A DNA stretch of 13,518 nt from contig CAZJOI010000020.1 of assembly GCA_964547585.1 (NCBI GenBank), positions 1 through 13,518 of the forward strand. Reading direction: 5' to 3'. Positions 1 through 7,949 of the stretch are shown here, one piece after another. The notes beneath the pieces are model-generated. The model saw only the letters and a program-made list of their open reading frames with translations, did no database searches and had not been told where the DNA came from. Every line of letters starts with the position of its first letter. The first letter of the stretch is position 1. The position numbers were made by a program, and so were the translations under genes. This DNA comes from CAZSCF01 sp964547585 (GTDB lineage Bacteria > Patescibacteriota > Minisyncoccia > Moranbacterales > UBA2206).

Positions 1-960
1 TATCGCTTCTTTCACACTATTATAACAGATAATTTCATTACCATTTGAATAAATTTCCCTATATCCATTGGGGTTATCAGTAATTTGCAATACTCCATTT
101 AAGCAAAGTTCATAGCTCCTGGCATTGCTTGGACCATAAGAGAGGTGCCTATTGAAGCCAATCTTGCTTCTCTTATAGATATCTTTGAGCTCATCGTCTC
201 CTATTTTTTTTACCTCTGGTAAAGGAAACACTGCATTTATTATTTTATAAACAAGTCCATTGATGTTATTATTTTTTCTCGGATCATAATGACTATAAAA
301 TTTTATTTTATCCCCAAATTTTTTATAGAGCATGCTCAGAGACGCCCATCGCTTCCAATTAAATGATCCGACATGAATTATATCAATATCCTTCCTTGCA
401 TAATCAATAGGTTTTTTGTCATAATGCCTTGGATTGACGAACACTGGAAGGAATTTTACCTTTTTTGCTCCCCATTTATAGTACATGCTTGCAATTGTTC
501 TCTTTTTATCATAATCAACTCCCGAGCAAATGCACTTGTCGTAGTATCTCACAATTGGCTCTGAATAAATCTTACTTCCTTCTGGATCATCCACTATTTT
601 TGTAACCAAAACTACACCAAACTTCTTTAGCTGAAAAAGATATTTTGGATGCCACATATTAGAATTAACAAGAATATGTGTAATTTTTTTATCTTTTATT
701 TCCGCTACCAACATTTCCATCACTGACCGATATTCTTTTAACTTAAGAGCATTGTCTAAATTATATGCAGGAATAACTCTTCCTATCCTTGTCATCAGCT
801 GTGGCAATGAGTTGTAGAATTTAAAATAAAAATCATTTTTAATAAAAAACAATGAGACATCATTCTTATCAATTATTTCGCGTAAACAATCAGTAATTTC
901 AACCGGATGTCCAAATAGGACACATCGCGTTCCATTGCCAATTTTTTCGAAAATTTCCAT
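1..960 (-). CDS. Glycosyltransferase, CgeB/Glyco_trans_1_2-like, 3' end cut by window edge
   Basis: An open frame of 320 codons runs from the ATG at 960-958 to the left edge without a stop, so the C-terminus is missing. The visible protein is soluble, with no signal peptide or membrane helix. Its C-terminal part fits the second Rossmann domain of a GT-B glycosyltransferase: IIHVGSFNWKRW at about 194-205, then RSYELCLNGVLQITDN at 281-296 and a G-N-E-I-I segment at 307-311. This is the arrangement R-x-[YF]-E...G...T-[DN] seen in the Glyco_trans_1_2/CgeB family. The role is probably transfer of a sugar from a nucleotide donor to a growing surface glycan on the cytoplasmic side; donor and acceptor cannot be read from the sequence. 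It is the last visible gene of the polysaccharide operon. Its start overlaps the preceding stop as TAATG, which suggests translational coupling. Confidence 0.8.
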   Translation of the reverse strand, partial: MEIFEKIGNGTRCVLFGHPVEITDCLREIIDKNDVSLFFIKNDFYFKFYNSLPQLMTRIGRVIPAYNLDNALKLKEYRSVMEMLVAEIKDKKITHILVNSNMWHPKYLFQLKKFGVVLVTKIVDDPEGSKIYSEPIVRYYDKCICSGVDYDKKRTIASMYYKWGAKKVKFLPVFVNPRHYDKKPIDYARKDIDIIHVGSFNWKRWASLSMLYKKFGDKIKFYSHYDPRKNNNINGLVYKIINAVFPLPEVKKIGDDELKDIYKRSKIGFNRHLSYGPSNARSYELCLNGVLQITDNPNGYREIYSNGNEIICYNSVKEAI

Positions 961-1493
961 TATTTTATTGCTTCAATATTTAAACTAACTGGTAAGCCAT
1001 TTTCCTTTTCCATATGCGGAATGTAAGCCTGTGAAAAATCATCTACATCAGCATGCTCTGTTTTTCTCCAATCATATCTAACAACTTCTTTAAATCCTAT
1101 TTTTTTAAGTCTTTCTGAAAGTGTCTTAAAATCAAAGGCCATGAAGTGAAAATTATATTCATACGTTTGTCCTCCCACCAAGGGACCCAAAATAAGATTC
1201 AAATCTTTGTACTTTTGATATATTGCAACTAGCTCCTCAAAACCTGGAACCGCAATTCTAAGAACGCCTTTTGGTTTCAAAACCCGCAGCCATTCAGTCA
1301 ACACCCTATCAACTTCATTTCGCTTAAAGTGCTCCAAAACATGACAAGCATAAATAAGATCAATGGAATTATCTTCAAAAATACTCAGGTCTTCAATTGA
1401 ACGTTTATAATCAATGTGTTTGAAATCCATAACATCCACATGAATAAACCCTGGTATATATTTATTTCCACATCCTAGGTGTAATTTTTTCAT
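960..1493 (-). CDS. Class I SAM-dependent methyltransferase (COG4627-like)
   Basis: This 177-residue cytosolic protein has the short Rossmann methyltransferase layout. SAM motif I is LHLGCGN at 4-10, with an acidic residue after beta-2 (D20). IDLIYACHVLEHF at 44-56 is the motif II/post-II region. LRVLKPKGVLRIAVP at 69-83 is beta-5. The tail, with TEHADVDDFSQAYIPHMEKE at 145-164, matches a widespread family of small methyltransferases found in glycan clusters. The probable role is methylation of a sugar or of the lipid-linked glycan; the acceptor is unknown. The start codon overlaps the flippase stop as ATGA, and its own stop overlaps the next start as TAATG, so it is tightly embedded in the operon. 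Family assignment is firm; substrate is inference. Confidence 0.85.
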   Translation of the reverse strand: MKKLHLGCGNKYIPGFIHVDVMDFKHIDYKRSIEDLSIFEDNSIDLIYACHVLEHFKRNEVDRVLTEWLRVLKPKGVLRIAVPGFEELVAIYQKYKDLNLILGPLVGGQTYEYNFHFMAFDFKTLSERLKKIGFKEVVRYDWRKTEHADVDDFSQAYIPHMEKENGLPVSLNIEAIK

Positions 1494-2782
1494 ATTTTTA
1501 TTGAAGCACTATGCATTAAATTTTTTCTAACATACATAATACCAATTAAATAAATTAATATTTGGACAGCCAAATAGGCCGGGATACTTCTGAAAACCAC
1601 GATCGACAGAATTAGAATGCTATAGACTAGCATATTTATCAAAATCGCTCGAGAAATTTTATCAATATTCATAATAGTCATGAAAACAGAGAAAAACACA
1701 TTCAGGAGAGACGCTACGGAAAAGAGCAAAATAAGAACTACGCCCATATGATATTGTTTTCCATAAAGAAAGATGAAGAAAGAAATTGAAATAAAATTTA
1801 GCGCAACCCAAATTGGAAAATATCTAAAGAAAATTTTACTCAATTTATTGACCACGACCACAATATTATCCTTGTTTTTTACTATAGTTGGCCAAAAAAT
1901 ATTCATAAACAAAATTCCAAAATTCGAAATTATCATTTGAGAAGAAGCATAGTAAGCGCTGTAATTTCCCAAACTTTCTGTTCCTATATATTTACCTATA
2001 AACACCTTCTCCAACCCTATAATAAAGCCGCTAAAGCCGCCTATTATCAAAAATTTATTGTAATTAAAAATTGTTGACAGATCTTTCATTTCAAACTTTC
2101 TGAAGTATTTTCTAAACAAAAACAAGGACACTGAAATTGAAAAGGAAGCACCAATTATCATCGCCCATGCATAATGAATATCTCTTAGATTGGATTTAAA
2201 AAGCAAAAAGAATATGAGAAAGGCAGAAAAAACAAACAGAGCATCTCCAATTTTTATTAAACTTTGTTTTTTGAAAAAATTAAATGAACGCAGAAAAGAA
2301 TCAAAAATTTCTTTAAATGAAAAAATAAACCCCATAAAAACAATCAGATAAATCGTATTGATATCCAGATTAAATCTTTCTGAAAAAAAACTTTTAAAAA
2401 TAAAGACCACACAAAACAAAATTACTGATTGAAGAAGAGTTAAAAATACAATAGCACTGAGAATACTATTTTTTCTTTCTTGGTAATTCTTATCGGAAAT
2501 ATAACGAATACTACTTTGGTTATTGCCTAGCAGGAAAAAAAACGTGAGGGAAGTCATCAAGGAAAGTATGTAGTTATAACTTCCATACTCAAGTGGCCCC
2601 ATTATTCTGCCTGCCAAAACATTTACAGTAAACATTACAACAGCCGCAATCATACCTCCAACAAAAGACCAAGAAAGGTTTCCAATAAAACCTCTCATCT
2701 CATCACTCATTTCATGACCAAAAATTTTCAAATGAATTTTTTCGGAAAAATAGATTAATTTTTCTTTAATTTTAAAAATCAT
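1490..2782 (-). CDS. Wzx-type polysaccharide flippase (MOP superfamily)
   Basis: This 430-residue, highly hydrophobic protein has about a dozen predicted membrane helices. After a ~33-residue amphipathic cytosolic N-terminus, the first helix pair contains VLAGRIMGPLEYGSYNYILS at about 55-74, the typical start of Wzx/RfbX-like and MATE-fold flippases. A charged loop follows the second helix. Length fits the family (usually 400-500). It would move undecaprenyl-linked oligosaccharide units from the inner to the outer face of the membrane. It lies between the sugar-nucleotide genes and the transferases, as expected for a Wzx-dependent pathway. Its start overlaps the fcl stop as ATGA, and its stop overlaps the next start the same way. 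No Wzy polymerase or chain-length regulator is visible in the window. Confidence 0.85.
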   Translation of the reverse strand: MIFKIKEKLIYFSEKIHLKIFGHEMSDEMRGFIGNLSWSFVGGMIAAVVMFTVNVLAGRIMGPLEYGSYNYILSLMTSLTFFFLLGNNQSSIRYISDKNYQERKNSILSAIVFLTLLQSVILFCVVFIFKSFFSERFNLDINTIYLIVFMGFIFSFKEIFDSFLRSFNFFKKQSLIKIGDALFVFSAFLIFFLLFKSNLRDIHYAWAMIIGASFSISVSLFLFRKYFRKFEMKDLSTIFNYNKFLIIGGFSGFIIGLEKVFIGKYIGTESLGNYSAYYASSQMIISNFGILFMNIFWPTIVKNKDNIVVVVNKLSKIFFRYFPIWVALNFISISFFIFLYGKQYHMGVVLILLFSVASLLNVFFSVFMTIMNIDKISRAILINMLVYSILILSIVVFRSIPAYLAVQILIYLIGIMYVRKNLMHSASIKI

Positions 2783-3714
2783 TTTCTGTCGTAGTTATTT
2801 ACAAACCATTCATAAGTTTTTTTTATTCCCTCGTCAAAATTTGTTTTCGATTTCCAGCCAGTTTTACTCAGATTGTCAGTATCCAATCTTTTTCTCTTTA
2901 CTCCATCCGGTTTCGAAATGTCCCAAATTATTTCTCCTTCAAATCCCGACAATTTTTTTATTTTTTCTGCCAAGTCTTTAATTGTCAGATCCTCTCCGGT
3001 CCCAATATTAATAATTTCCGAGCTATCATAGTTATTCATCAAATAGATCAGTGCATCCGCCAAATCATCGACAAATAAAAATTCACGATAAACCATTCCT
3101 GTGCCCCAAAGAGTGACCTTTGTTTCATTTTTCTCTTTTGCTTCGCTAAATTTACGAATCATCGCCGGAAGAACATGGGAATTTTCCAAATCAAAATTAT
3201 CATTTGGCCCATAAAGATTGGTTGGCATTACAGAAATAAAATTTGTTTGATATTGTTCATTGAAACTCTGACACATCTTTATTCCGGCAATTTTTGCTAT
3301 GGCATAGGCATCATTAGTTTCTTCCAACTTTCCAGTCATAAAATATTCTTCCTTAATGGGCTGCGGACAGTCTTTAGGATAAATACAAGAGCTGCCAAGA
3401 AACAAAAGCTTTTTAACTCCAAACTTCCACGAATTATAAATAATATTATTCTGAATTTGGAGATTTTGATAAATAAAATCAGCTTTCTGTGTTTTATTTG
3501 CCATTATTCCTCCAACTTTCGCTGCAGCAAGAAAAACATATTCTGGTTTTTCTTTTGCAAAAAAATCAGCTACTGCCAATTGATTAGTTAGATCTAATTC
3601 TTCAAGAGTTTTAAAAACAATATTAAGATAACCTTGAGCTTCAAGATTTCTGATAATAGCACTCCCAACGAGCCCTTTGTGACCTGCTACATAAATTTTT
3701 GCGCTCTTTTCCAT
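2779..3714 (-). CDS. fcl: GDP-L-fucose synthase (GDP-4-keto-6-deoxymannose 3,5-epimerase/4-reductase)
   Basis: An extended SDR enzyme of 311 residues that epimerises and then NADPH-reduces GDP-4-keto-6-deoxy-D-mannose to GDP-L-fucose. The nucleotide-binding motif is GHKGLVG at 11-17. LGSSCIYPKDCPQPIKE at 106-122 is diagnostic. Ser108, Tyr137 and Lys141 (YAIAK) form the SDR triad. Cys110 and His180 match the epimerisation acid/base pair of the E. coli enzyme, all shifted by one residue. NLYGPNDNFDLENSHVLPA at 166-184 is also typical of the family. It follows gmd, which makes its substrate, after a 26-nt AT-rich spacer, and its stop overlaps the flippase start. Nothing essential appears to be missing, so an active enzyme is expected. 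Confidence 0.95.
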   Translation of the reverse strand: MEKSAKIYVAGHKGLVGSAIIRNLEAQGYLNIVFKTLEELDLTNQLAVADFFAKEKPEYVFLAAAKVGGIMANKTQKADFIYQNLQIQNNIIYNSWKFGVKKLLFLGSSCIYPKDCPQPIKEEYFMTGKLEETNDAYAIAKIAGIKMCQSFNEQYQTNFISVMPTNLYGPNDNFDLENSHVLPAMIRKFSEAKEKNETKVTLWGTGMVYREFLFVDDLADALIYLMNNYDSSEIINIGTGEDLTIKDLAEKIKKLSGFEGEIIWDISKPDGVKRKRLDTDNLSKTGWKSKTNFDEGIKKTYEWFVNNYDRK

Positions 3715-3740
3715 AGCTTTTAAATTTTTATAAAAACTTC

Positions 3741-4760
3741 TTAGGCTAAATCCTCCTTGACCATTATTTTGACTAATTCATCAAACTTAACTTTTGGTTC
3801 CCAGCCTAATTTTTCTTTAGCTTTCGTTGCATCTCCAATGAGCAATTCAACTTCGGCTGGCCGAAAATACTTTTCATCTATTTCAATTATTGTTTTACCA
3901 GTTTTTTTATCAATTCCCTTTTCATTTATGCCTTTGCCCTCCCAGATAATATCAAAATCCAAAAGTTTGGCTGCTTTTTCCAAAAATTCTCGAACCGTAT
4001 GCGTTTCTCCTGTTGCAAGAATGTAATCATCGGGTTCATCCTGCTGAAGCATCATCCACATACCTTCCACATAGTCTTTAGCATATCCCCAATCCCTCTT
4101 TGCATCCAAATTTCCAAGATATAATTTTTCTTCCAAACCTTTTTTAATTCTAACCAACCCTCTAGTTATTTTTCTAGTTACAAAAGTTTCTCCACGCCTG
4201 GGAGATTCATGATTAAACAATATTCCATTACAAGCAAAAATTCCATAACTTTCCCGATAATTTTTTGCGATCCAAAAAGCATAAAGCTTAGCGCATCCAT
4301 ATGGCGAGCGCGGATAAAATGGAGTTGTTTCTTTTTGCGGTGTTTCCTGAACTTTTCCATAAAGTTCACTACTTGAGGCTTGATAAAATTTCGTCTTAAT
4401 TCCTGAATCTCTAATAGCATCCAAAATACGCAGGGTTCCAATTCCGTCCACATCAGCCGTGTATTCAGGAATATCAAAACTTACCCTAACATGACTTTGT
4501 GCGCCAAGATTATATACCTCATCCGGCTTTATTTTACTTAGTAACTGAGCAATGTTGCTTCCATCAGAAAGATCTCCAAAATGTAAAAAAAGTTTTACAT
4601 CTTTTTCATGAGAATCCTTTAAAATATGATCTATTCTTCCTGTGTTAAAAGAACTCGATCTTCTTATTATTCCGTGAACTTCATATCCCTTTTCCAGAAG
4701 AAACTCAGCAAGATATGACCCATCCTGCCCTGTAATTCCAGTTATTAAAGCTTTTTTCAT
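3741..4760 (-). CDS. gmd: GDP-mannose 4,6-dehydratase
   Basis: A 339-residue extended SDR enzyme that converts GDP-D-mannose to GDP-4-keto-6-deoxy-D-mannose. The N-terminal GITGQDGSYLAEFLLEKGY (8-26) is the characteristic GxxGQDGSY motif, followed by the RRSSSFNTGRIDH region at 33-45 that contacts the cofactor. The catalytic centre is visible as SSSELYG at 129-135 (Ser130 where E. coli has Thr133; Glu132 for Glu135) and as Tyr154/Lys158 in PYGCAKLY. NHESPRRGETFVTRKITR at 183-200 is strongly conserved in this family. Its product feeds fcl directly downstream. Start codon choice rests on the MKKALITG N-terminus. No genes for making GDP-mannose are in the window, so that precursor must come from elsewhere. 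Confidence 0.97.
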   Translation of the reverse strand: MKKALITGITGQDGSYLAEFLLEKGYEVHGIIRRSSSFNTGRIDHILKDSHEKDVKLFLHFGDLSDGSNIAQLLSKIKPDEVYNLGAQSHVRVSFDIPEYTADVDGIGTLRILDAIRDSGIKTKFYQASSSELYGKVQETPQKETTPFYPRSPYGCAKLYAFWIAKNYRESYGIFACNGILFNHESPRRGETFVTRKITRGLVRIKKGLEEKLYLGNLDAKRDWGYAKDYVEGMWMMLQQDEPDDYILATGETHTVREFLEKAAKLLDFDIIWEGKGINEKGIDKKTGKTIIEIDEKYFRPAEVELLIGDATKAKEKLGWEPKVKFDELVKIMVKEDLA

Positions 4761-5743
4761 ATTTTTTGTATGTTCAAAATTATATAGGTTTCTATTACTN
4801 NNNNNNNNNNNNNNNNNNNNNNNNNAAAATTGGCAATTCCCTTTTCAATCCTAGTTGTCGGCTTCCATCCAAGTTTTTTAAGTTTACGAATGTCAGCCAC
4901 AGTTGATGGAACATCTCCTTGTTGCATTGGCATCATTTTTTTCTTGGCCTTTTTACCAATATTTTCCTCAATAACTTCAATATATCTTGTCAATTTTTCT
5001 GCCTTATCACCTCCAATATTCACAATATCATAGCCTTTGCACTTTTCTAAAACTGTCACAATTCCTGCTACAATATCATCCACAAAGGTAAAATTTCTTG
5101 TCATTTTGCCATGATTGTAAACTTCAATCTGTTTTCCTGCTAAAATATTTTTGGTAAATTTAAAAAGTGCCATATCTGGTCGCCCCCAAGGCCCATAGAC
5201 CGTGAAGAAACGCAGAGCCGTAACATTTAATCCGTGAATATGATTATAAACATGTGCCATAAGCTCATCCGCCCTTTTGGTTGCAGCATACATTGCCATT
5301 GGTTTGTCCACATTGTCAGATTCAGCGAATGGCAGTTTTTTGTTGTTACCATAAACAGATGAAGAAGAAGCAAACACAAAGTTTTTGATTTTATATTTTA
5401 CCGCTAACTCAAGAAGATTTAAGCTGCCCATCACATTTACATCGGCATAAATTTGAGGATTTTTGATTGAATACCTAACTCCAGCCATAGCAGCCAAATG
5501 CACAATTTTATCAATTTTTTCTTTCTTAAATATTTTTTCTAAAAGTTTTGCATCTCGAATGTCTCCGCGATAAAGCTTGAATTTATAACCTTTTAGAAAT
5601 ATTTTTATTCTATCTTCCTTGAGACTTGGATCATAATAATCATTGAAATTATCAATGATTACAACTTGGTCACCTCGATCAATCAGTTTTTTGGTCAGAT
5701 TACTGCCAATGAAACCCGCCCCACCCGTAACTAAAACTTTCAT
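4757..5743 (-). CDS. UDP-glucuronate 4-epimerase-like NDP-sugar epimerase (C-terminus in assembly gap)
   Basis: An extended SDR epimerase: GGAGFIG at 7-13 binds NAD; ASSSSVYG at 125-132 and Tyr152/Lys156 (YAATK) form the catalytic site. RFFTVYGPWGRPDMALFKF at 178-196 is the hallmark of UDP-glucuronate 4-epimerases, so the likely reaction is UDP-GlcA to UDP-GalA. Related UDP-hexose epimerases remain possible. It is the first gene of the minus-strand operon, behind a -10 box. The last secure residues are KGIANF (301-306), after which a 26-N gap begins. The tail read beyond the gap is not family-like. A gap of 25 or 28 nt would instead give 9-10 more residues and a stop at the tandem TAA-TAG (4797-4792), which is the usual length of this family. 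The 3' boundary given here is therefore uncertain. Confidence 0.88.
   Translation of the reverse strand: MKVLVTGGAGFIGSNLTKKLIDRGDQVVIIDNFNDYYDPSLKEDRIKIFLKGYKFKLYRGDIRDAKLLEKIFKKEKIDKIVHLAAMAGVRYSIKNPQIYADVNVMGSLNLLELAVKYKIKNFVFASSSSVYGNNKKLPFAESDNVDKPMAMYAATKRADELMAHVYNHIHGLNVTALRFFTVYGPWGRPDMALFKFTKNILAGKQIEVYNHGKMTRNFTFVDDIVAGIVTVLEKCKGYDIVNIGGDKAEKLTRYIEVIEENIGKKAKKKMMPMQQGDVPSTVADIRKLKKLGWKPTTRIEKGIANFXXXXXXXXXVIETYIILNIQKI
4800..4825. other. Assembly gap of 26 N
   Basis: Twenty-six undetermined bases lie inside the 3' end of the epimerase gene. The stated length leaves the gene in a frame whose tail does not resemble the family, so the true number of missing bases probably differs. 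Confidence 0.99.
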
Positions 5744-5757
5744 TTATTTTGAAAATC

Positions 5758-5786
5758 TTTAAAAATTATAGCCTTTATAGTATACT
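5758..5786 (+). promoter_or_regulatory. Promoter of the DUF2142 gene pair, possibly leaderless
   Basis: TATACT at 5781-5786 (five of six matches to the -10 consensus) lies 17 bp after TTTAAA at 5758-5763 (four of six matches to -35). The expected start point, about 7 nt beyond the -10 box, falls on or next to the ATG at 5793, so the transcript may have no leader. There is no Shine-Dalgarno sequence in the 49-bp gap. Confidence 0.4.
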
Positions 5787-5792
5787 AAATCC
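5758..5792 (-). promoter_or_regulatory. Promoter of the polysaccharide operon
   Basis: A perfect TATAAT is read on the minus strand at 5770-5765, about 21 nt before the epimerase ATG at 5743. The -35 region is weak: TGGATT at 5793-5788, 17-bp spacing, three matches to TTGACA. Transcription would start near 5758, giving a leader of about 15 nt without a Shine-Dalgarno sequence. The element lies in the 49-bp divergent gap, overlapping the oppositely oriented promoter. Confidence 0.5.
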
Positions 5793-7247
5793 ATGGCTTT
5801 TAGACAAATATTTTCATCACTCAAAGTAAGCAAATTATTACTTTTATTGTTGGCTGTTTTTTTTGTAAAACAACTTCTTTTTGTAGTTATTTTGCCAATT
5901 TTTCAAGGACCAGATGAGCCAGCCCATTATTCAACAATTCAATATTATGCGGAAACAAAAGCCGAAAAAGAATTAGTTAACAATCAACAAACAAAAATAT
6001 CCACCTCAGAGGGATTTGATTTTTCAGAAGAAATCACAAAAACAAAGGAACTAACCGAAGCTGAAAAAATTTCTTTTCATTCCAGTGCAACTCAGTCATT
6101 CTCAAATACTTCTGATGGACAATCTGAAGAAGAAATAAAGAATAGCCATTGGAAAAGATATATCGAAGAAAAAAACCCTTCTATTGTTGGTGGAGTTCCT
6201 GGATATTATTTTATTCCTTCCTTAATTGAAAAAGCATTATCGAACTTCAGCATTTTTACTCGCTTTTTTAGCATTAGATTGTTTTCCATAGTTTTGGGGT
6301 TATTAATCATTCTGCTTTCCTATCTATCAGCCAGAAAAATAGGCTTTGATGAAAAAATTTCTCTGCTTCTTGCGACTATTATTGCCTTTCAACCGATGTT
6401 TTCGCAATCCGCGGCTATTATCAACTATGACGTCATGCTCTTCTTTACTTTTACCCTTTTTATTTTCGGCGCCGTTTGGTCCCTGAAGGATGGATTGAAT
6501 TGGAAAAATGGCGTAATTATGTTTTTGGCTACTGCACTAGGAATTGCCACCAAGGCTCCAGCCATTGTTTTGGCTCTAGCCTTATTTGTCTTGGCAATCT
6601 ATTTTTCCAAAAAATATTTCAAAATAAAAAACCCTTATTTCATTACCGGAACAATCATAGCCACCCTCGTCGCCATCACAATTCTGGAAAATGTTGCCCC
6701 TGGGAATTATCTCAATTTACTTGTTCAAGAAAAAACATCTTTTTTTGGTTCATTTTTTCAATCTTTATCCAAATATGTTTCTTTGACCATCGATCGCTGG
6801 GACTGGTCAGAAATTTCTTACTGGGGGAATTTTGGCTGGCTAGATACCCGAATTTCATCTTGGATCGTAGACGTTGCCCATTGGATCGAAATTATGGGCA
6901 TCTTGGGCATTGTGGCTTATTTTACCTTTCCCCAAAAAATTCCAGAGTTTCTTCCCGAAAGAAAGTTCGTCATATTTTTGATTGGAATTTTCATTGCCTT
7001 CCAGTTCGCCATTCGCTTTGCCGATTGGAACTATTTTGATAATTTGGGAAGACTTGAAATCGGAACCCATGGAAGATACTTTCTCCCAGTAATTTTTGCT
7101 CAATTTTCTCTGATCACAATTGGAATTGGCATGTTAGCTAGAAAATATTCTGTTTGGAAAAATATTTTGAAGGTTTTGGCATTGAGCATTATCATGCTCT
7201 GGCTTTATGCAGTTTTAATAATTATTATTCCAAGATATTATCTATAA
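5793..7247 (+). CDS. DUF2142 family polytopic membrane protein, GT-C glycosyltransferase-like
   Basis: A 484-residue membrane protein with a first helix at about 13-37, then a long hydrophilic loop (about 38-150), then roughly nine more helices. The loop begins with FQGPDEPAHYSTIQYYAE (37-54). The PDEPAH signature is the hallmark of DUF2142 and resembles the acidic first-loop motif of GT-C glycosyltransferases. Other family-like blocks are FQPMFSQSAAIINYDVM (199-215), SYWGNFGWLD (342-351) and GRYFLPV (427-433). By analogy it may transfer a sugar from a polyprenyl-phosphate donor on the outer face of the membrane, but no substrate has been established to my knowledge. The loop is rich in Glu, Lys and Ser. 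It is followed 4 nt later by a companion membrane protein and is divergent from the polysaccharide operon, which supports a surface-glycan role. Confidence 0.85.
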   Translation: MAFRQIFSSLKVSKLLLLLLAVFFVKQLLFVVILPIFQGPDEPAHYSTIQYYAETKAEKELVNNQQTKISTSEGFDFSEEITKTKELTEAEKISFHSSATQSFSNTSDGQSEEEIKNSHWKRYIEEKNPSIVGGVPGYYFIPSLIEKALSNFSIFTRFFSIRLFSIVLGLLIILLSYLSARKIGFDEKISLLLATIIAFQPMFSQSAAIINYDVMLFFTFTLFIFGAVWSLKDGLNWKNGVIMFLATALGIATKAPAIVLALALFVLAIYFSKKYFKIKNPYFITGTIIATLVAITILENVAPGNYLNLLVQEKTSFFGSFFQSLSKYVSLTIDRWDWSEISYWGNFGWLDTRISSWIVDVAHWIEIMGILGIVAYFTFPQKIPEFLPERKFVIFLIGIFIAFQFAIRFADWNYFDNLGRLEIGTHGRYFLPVIFAQFSLITIGIGMLARKYSVWKNILKVLALSIIMLWLYAVLIIIIPRYYL

Positions 7248-7251
7248 CTCA

Positions 7252-7938
7252 ATGCGATTTATAAAATTCAACCATGTATTAATAGCTGTATCGGTAATTC
7301 TTTTGGTAATTTTGTTTTGGAAATTTACCGGTCTTTTATCATTTCCTGATTCAAATATTCAATTCGAAGGAGAAAGTAAACAAGAAAAACTATACCCGCA
7401 TCTGCCTCTCATTCAAAAAATAACTGCTACAAAAAATAATTTTAGCCAAATAAATGTTTCACTGAGCAAATTTTCTCCAAAACTTGGAGACGAGATTGTA
7501 CTTGAAATTTTGGATGAATCTTGTCAAAACATCCTAGCCAAATCAAAAATAAATACCCTCACTTGGAATAAAATTAGCTATGAAAAATTTTCATTCAAGC
7601 CCATTTCGAATTCTGAAGGAAAAGTTTATTGCCTCCAGTTTATTTATATCCCATTCAGAAAAGAACAAGATAAAAGAGCCTACGTTTCTTCCTATGCATC
7701 TCCAGATGCCTCATATACCAATACTGGAAACAAAAAAAATTCCGAAGAACAAAAAAACCGGACTCTGGGATTGAAGCCGGCCTATAAAAATGGATCGAAT
7801 TGGCAAAATGTTTCTCAGCTTGTCGACCGAATGTCGCAATATAAGCCTGAGTTTTTCAAGGGATATTTGCTAGAAATAATCTTTCTTCTCTCTTTGATAT
7901 TTATTATCTCCTTTGCTTGTATGATTATTCTTATTTAG
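7252..7938 (+). CDS. Bitopic membrane protein with exported beta-rich domain, partner of DUF2142 protein
   Basis: A 228-residue protein of no family I can name with certainty. Helix 1 is at about 8-29 and helix 2 at about 205-227, and the ~175 residues between them should lie outside the cytoplasm. That domain has alternating short hydrophobic stretches (QINVSLSKF at 66-74, EIVLEILDES at 81-90, FSFKPISNSEGKVYCLQF at 113-130), which suggests a beta-sandwich. The [FP]xPIxxSxGKxYxL pattern resembles segments I recall near the C-terminus of larger glycan-related membrane proteins. Cys91 and Cys127 could form a disulfide. It starts 4 nt after the DUF2142 stop, so the two are very likely co-expressed and may act as one unit, a two-gene version of a longer protein. 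Its stop is only 11 nt from the stop of the convergent methyltransferase gene, and no terminator is visible there. Confidence 0.75.
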   Translation: MRFIKFNHVLIAVSVILLVILFWKFTGLLSFPDSNIQFEGESKQEKLYPHLPLIQKITATKNNFSQINVSLSKFSPKLGDEIVLEILDESCQNILAKSKINTLTWNKISYEKFSFKPISNSEGKVYCLQFIYIPFRKEQDKRAYVSSYASPDASYTNTGNKKNSEEQKNRTLGLKPAYKNGSNWQNVSQLVDRMSQYKPEFFKGYLLEIIFLLSLIFIISFACMIILI

Positions 7939-7949
7939 ATTTGGATAAT

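Noticed and set aside
3175..3591. 138-codon plus-strand frame inside fcl
   Set aside because: It is antisense to a gene with full family motifs and catalytic residues; the frame is a by-product of its codon usage.
4178..4477. 99-codon minus-strand frame inside gmd
   Set aside because: It lies in another frame of an intact, strongly conserved enzyme and resembles nothing.
6476..7039. 187-codon plus-strand frame inside the DUF2142 gene
   Set aside because: It is an out-of-frame overlap with Cys/His/Arg-rich random composition; the DUF2142 motifs are in the other frame.
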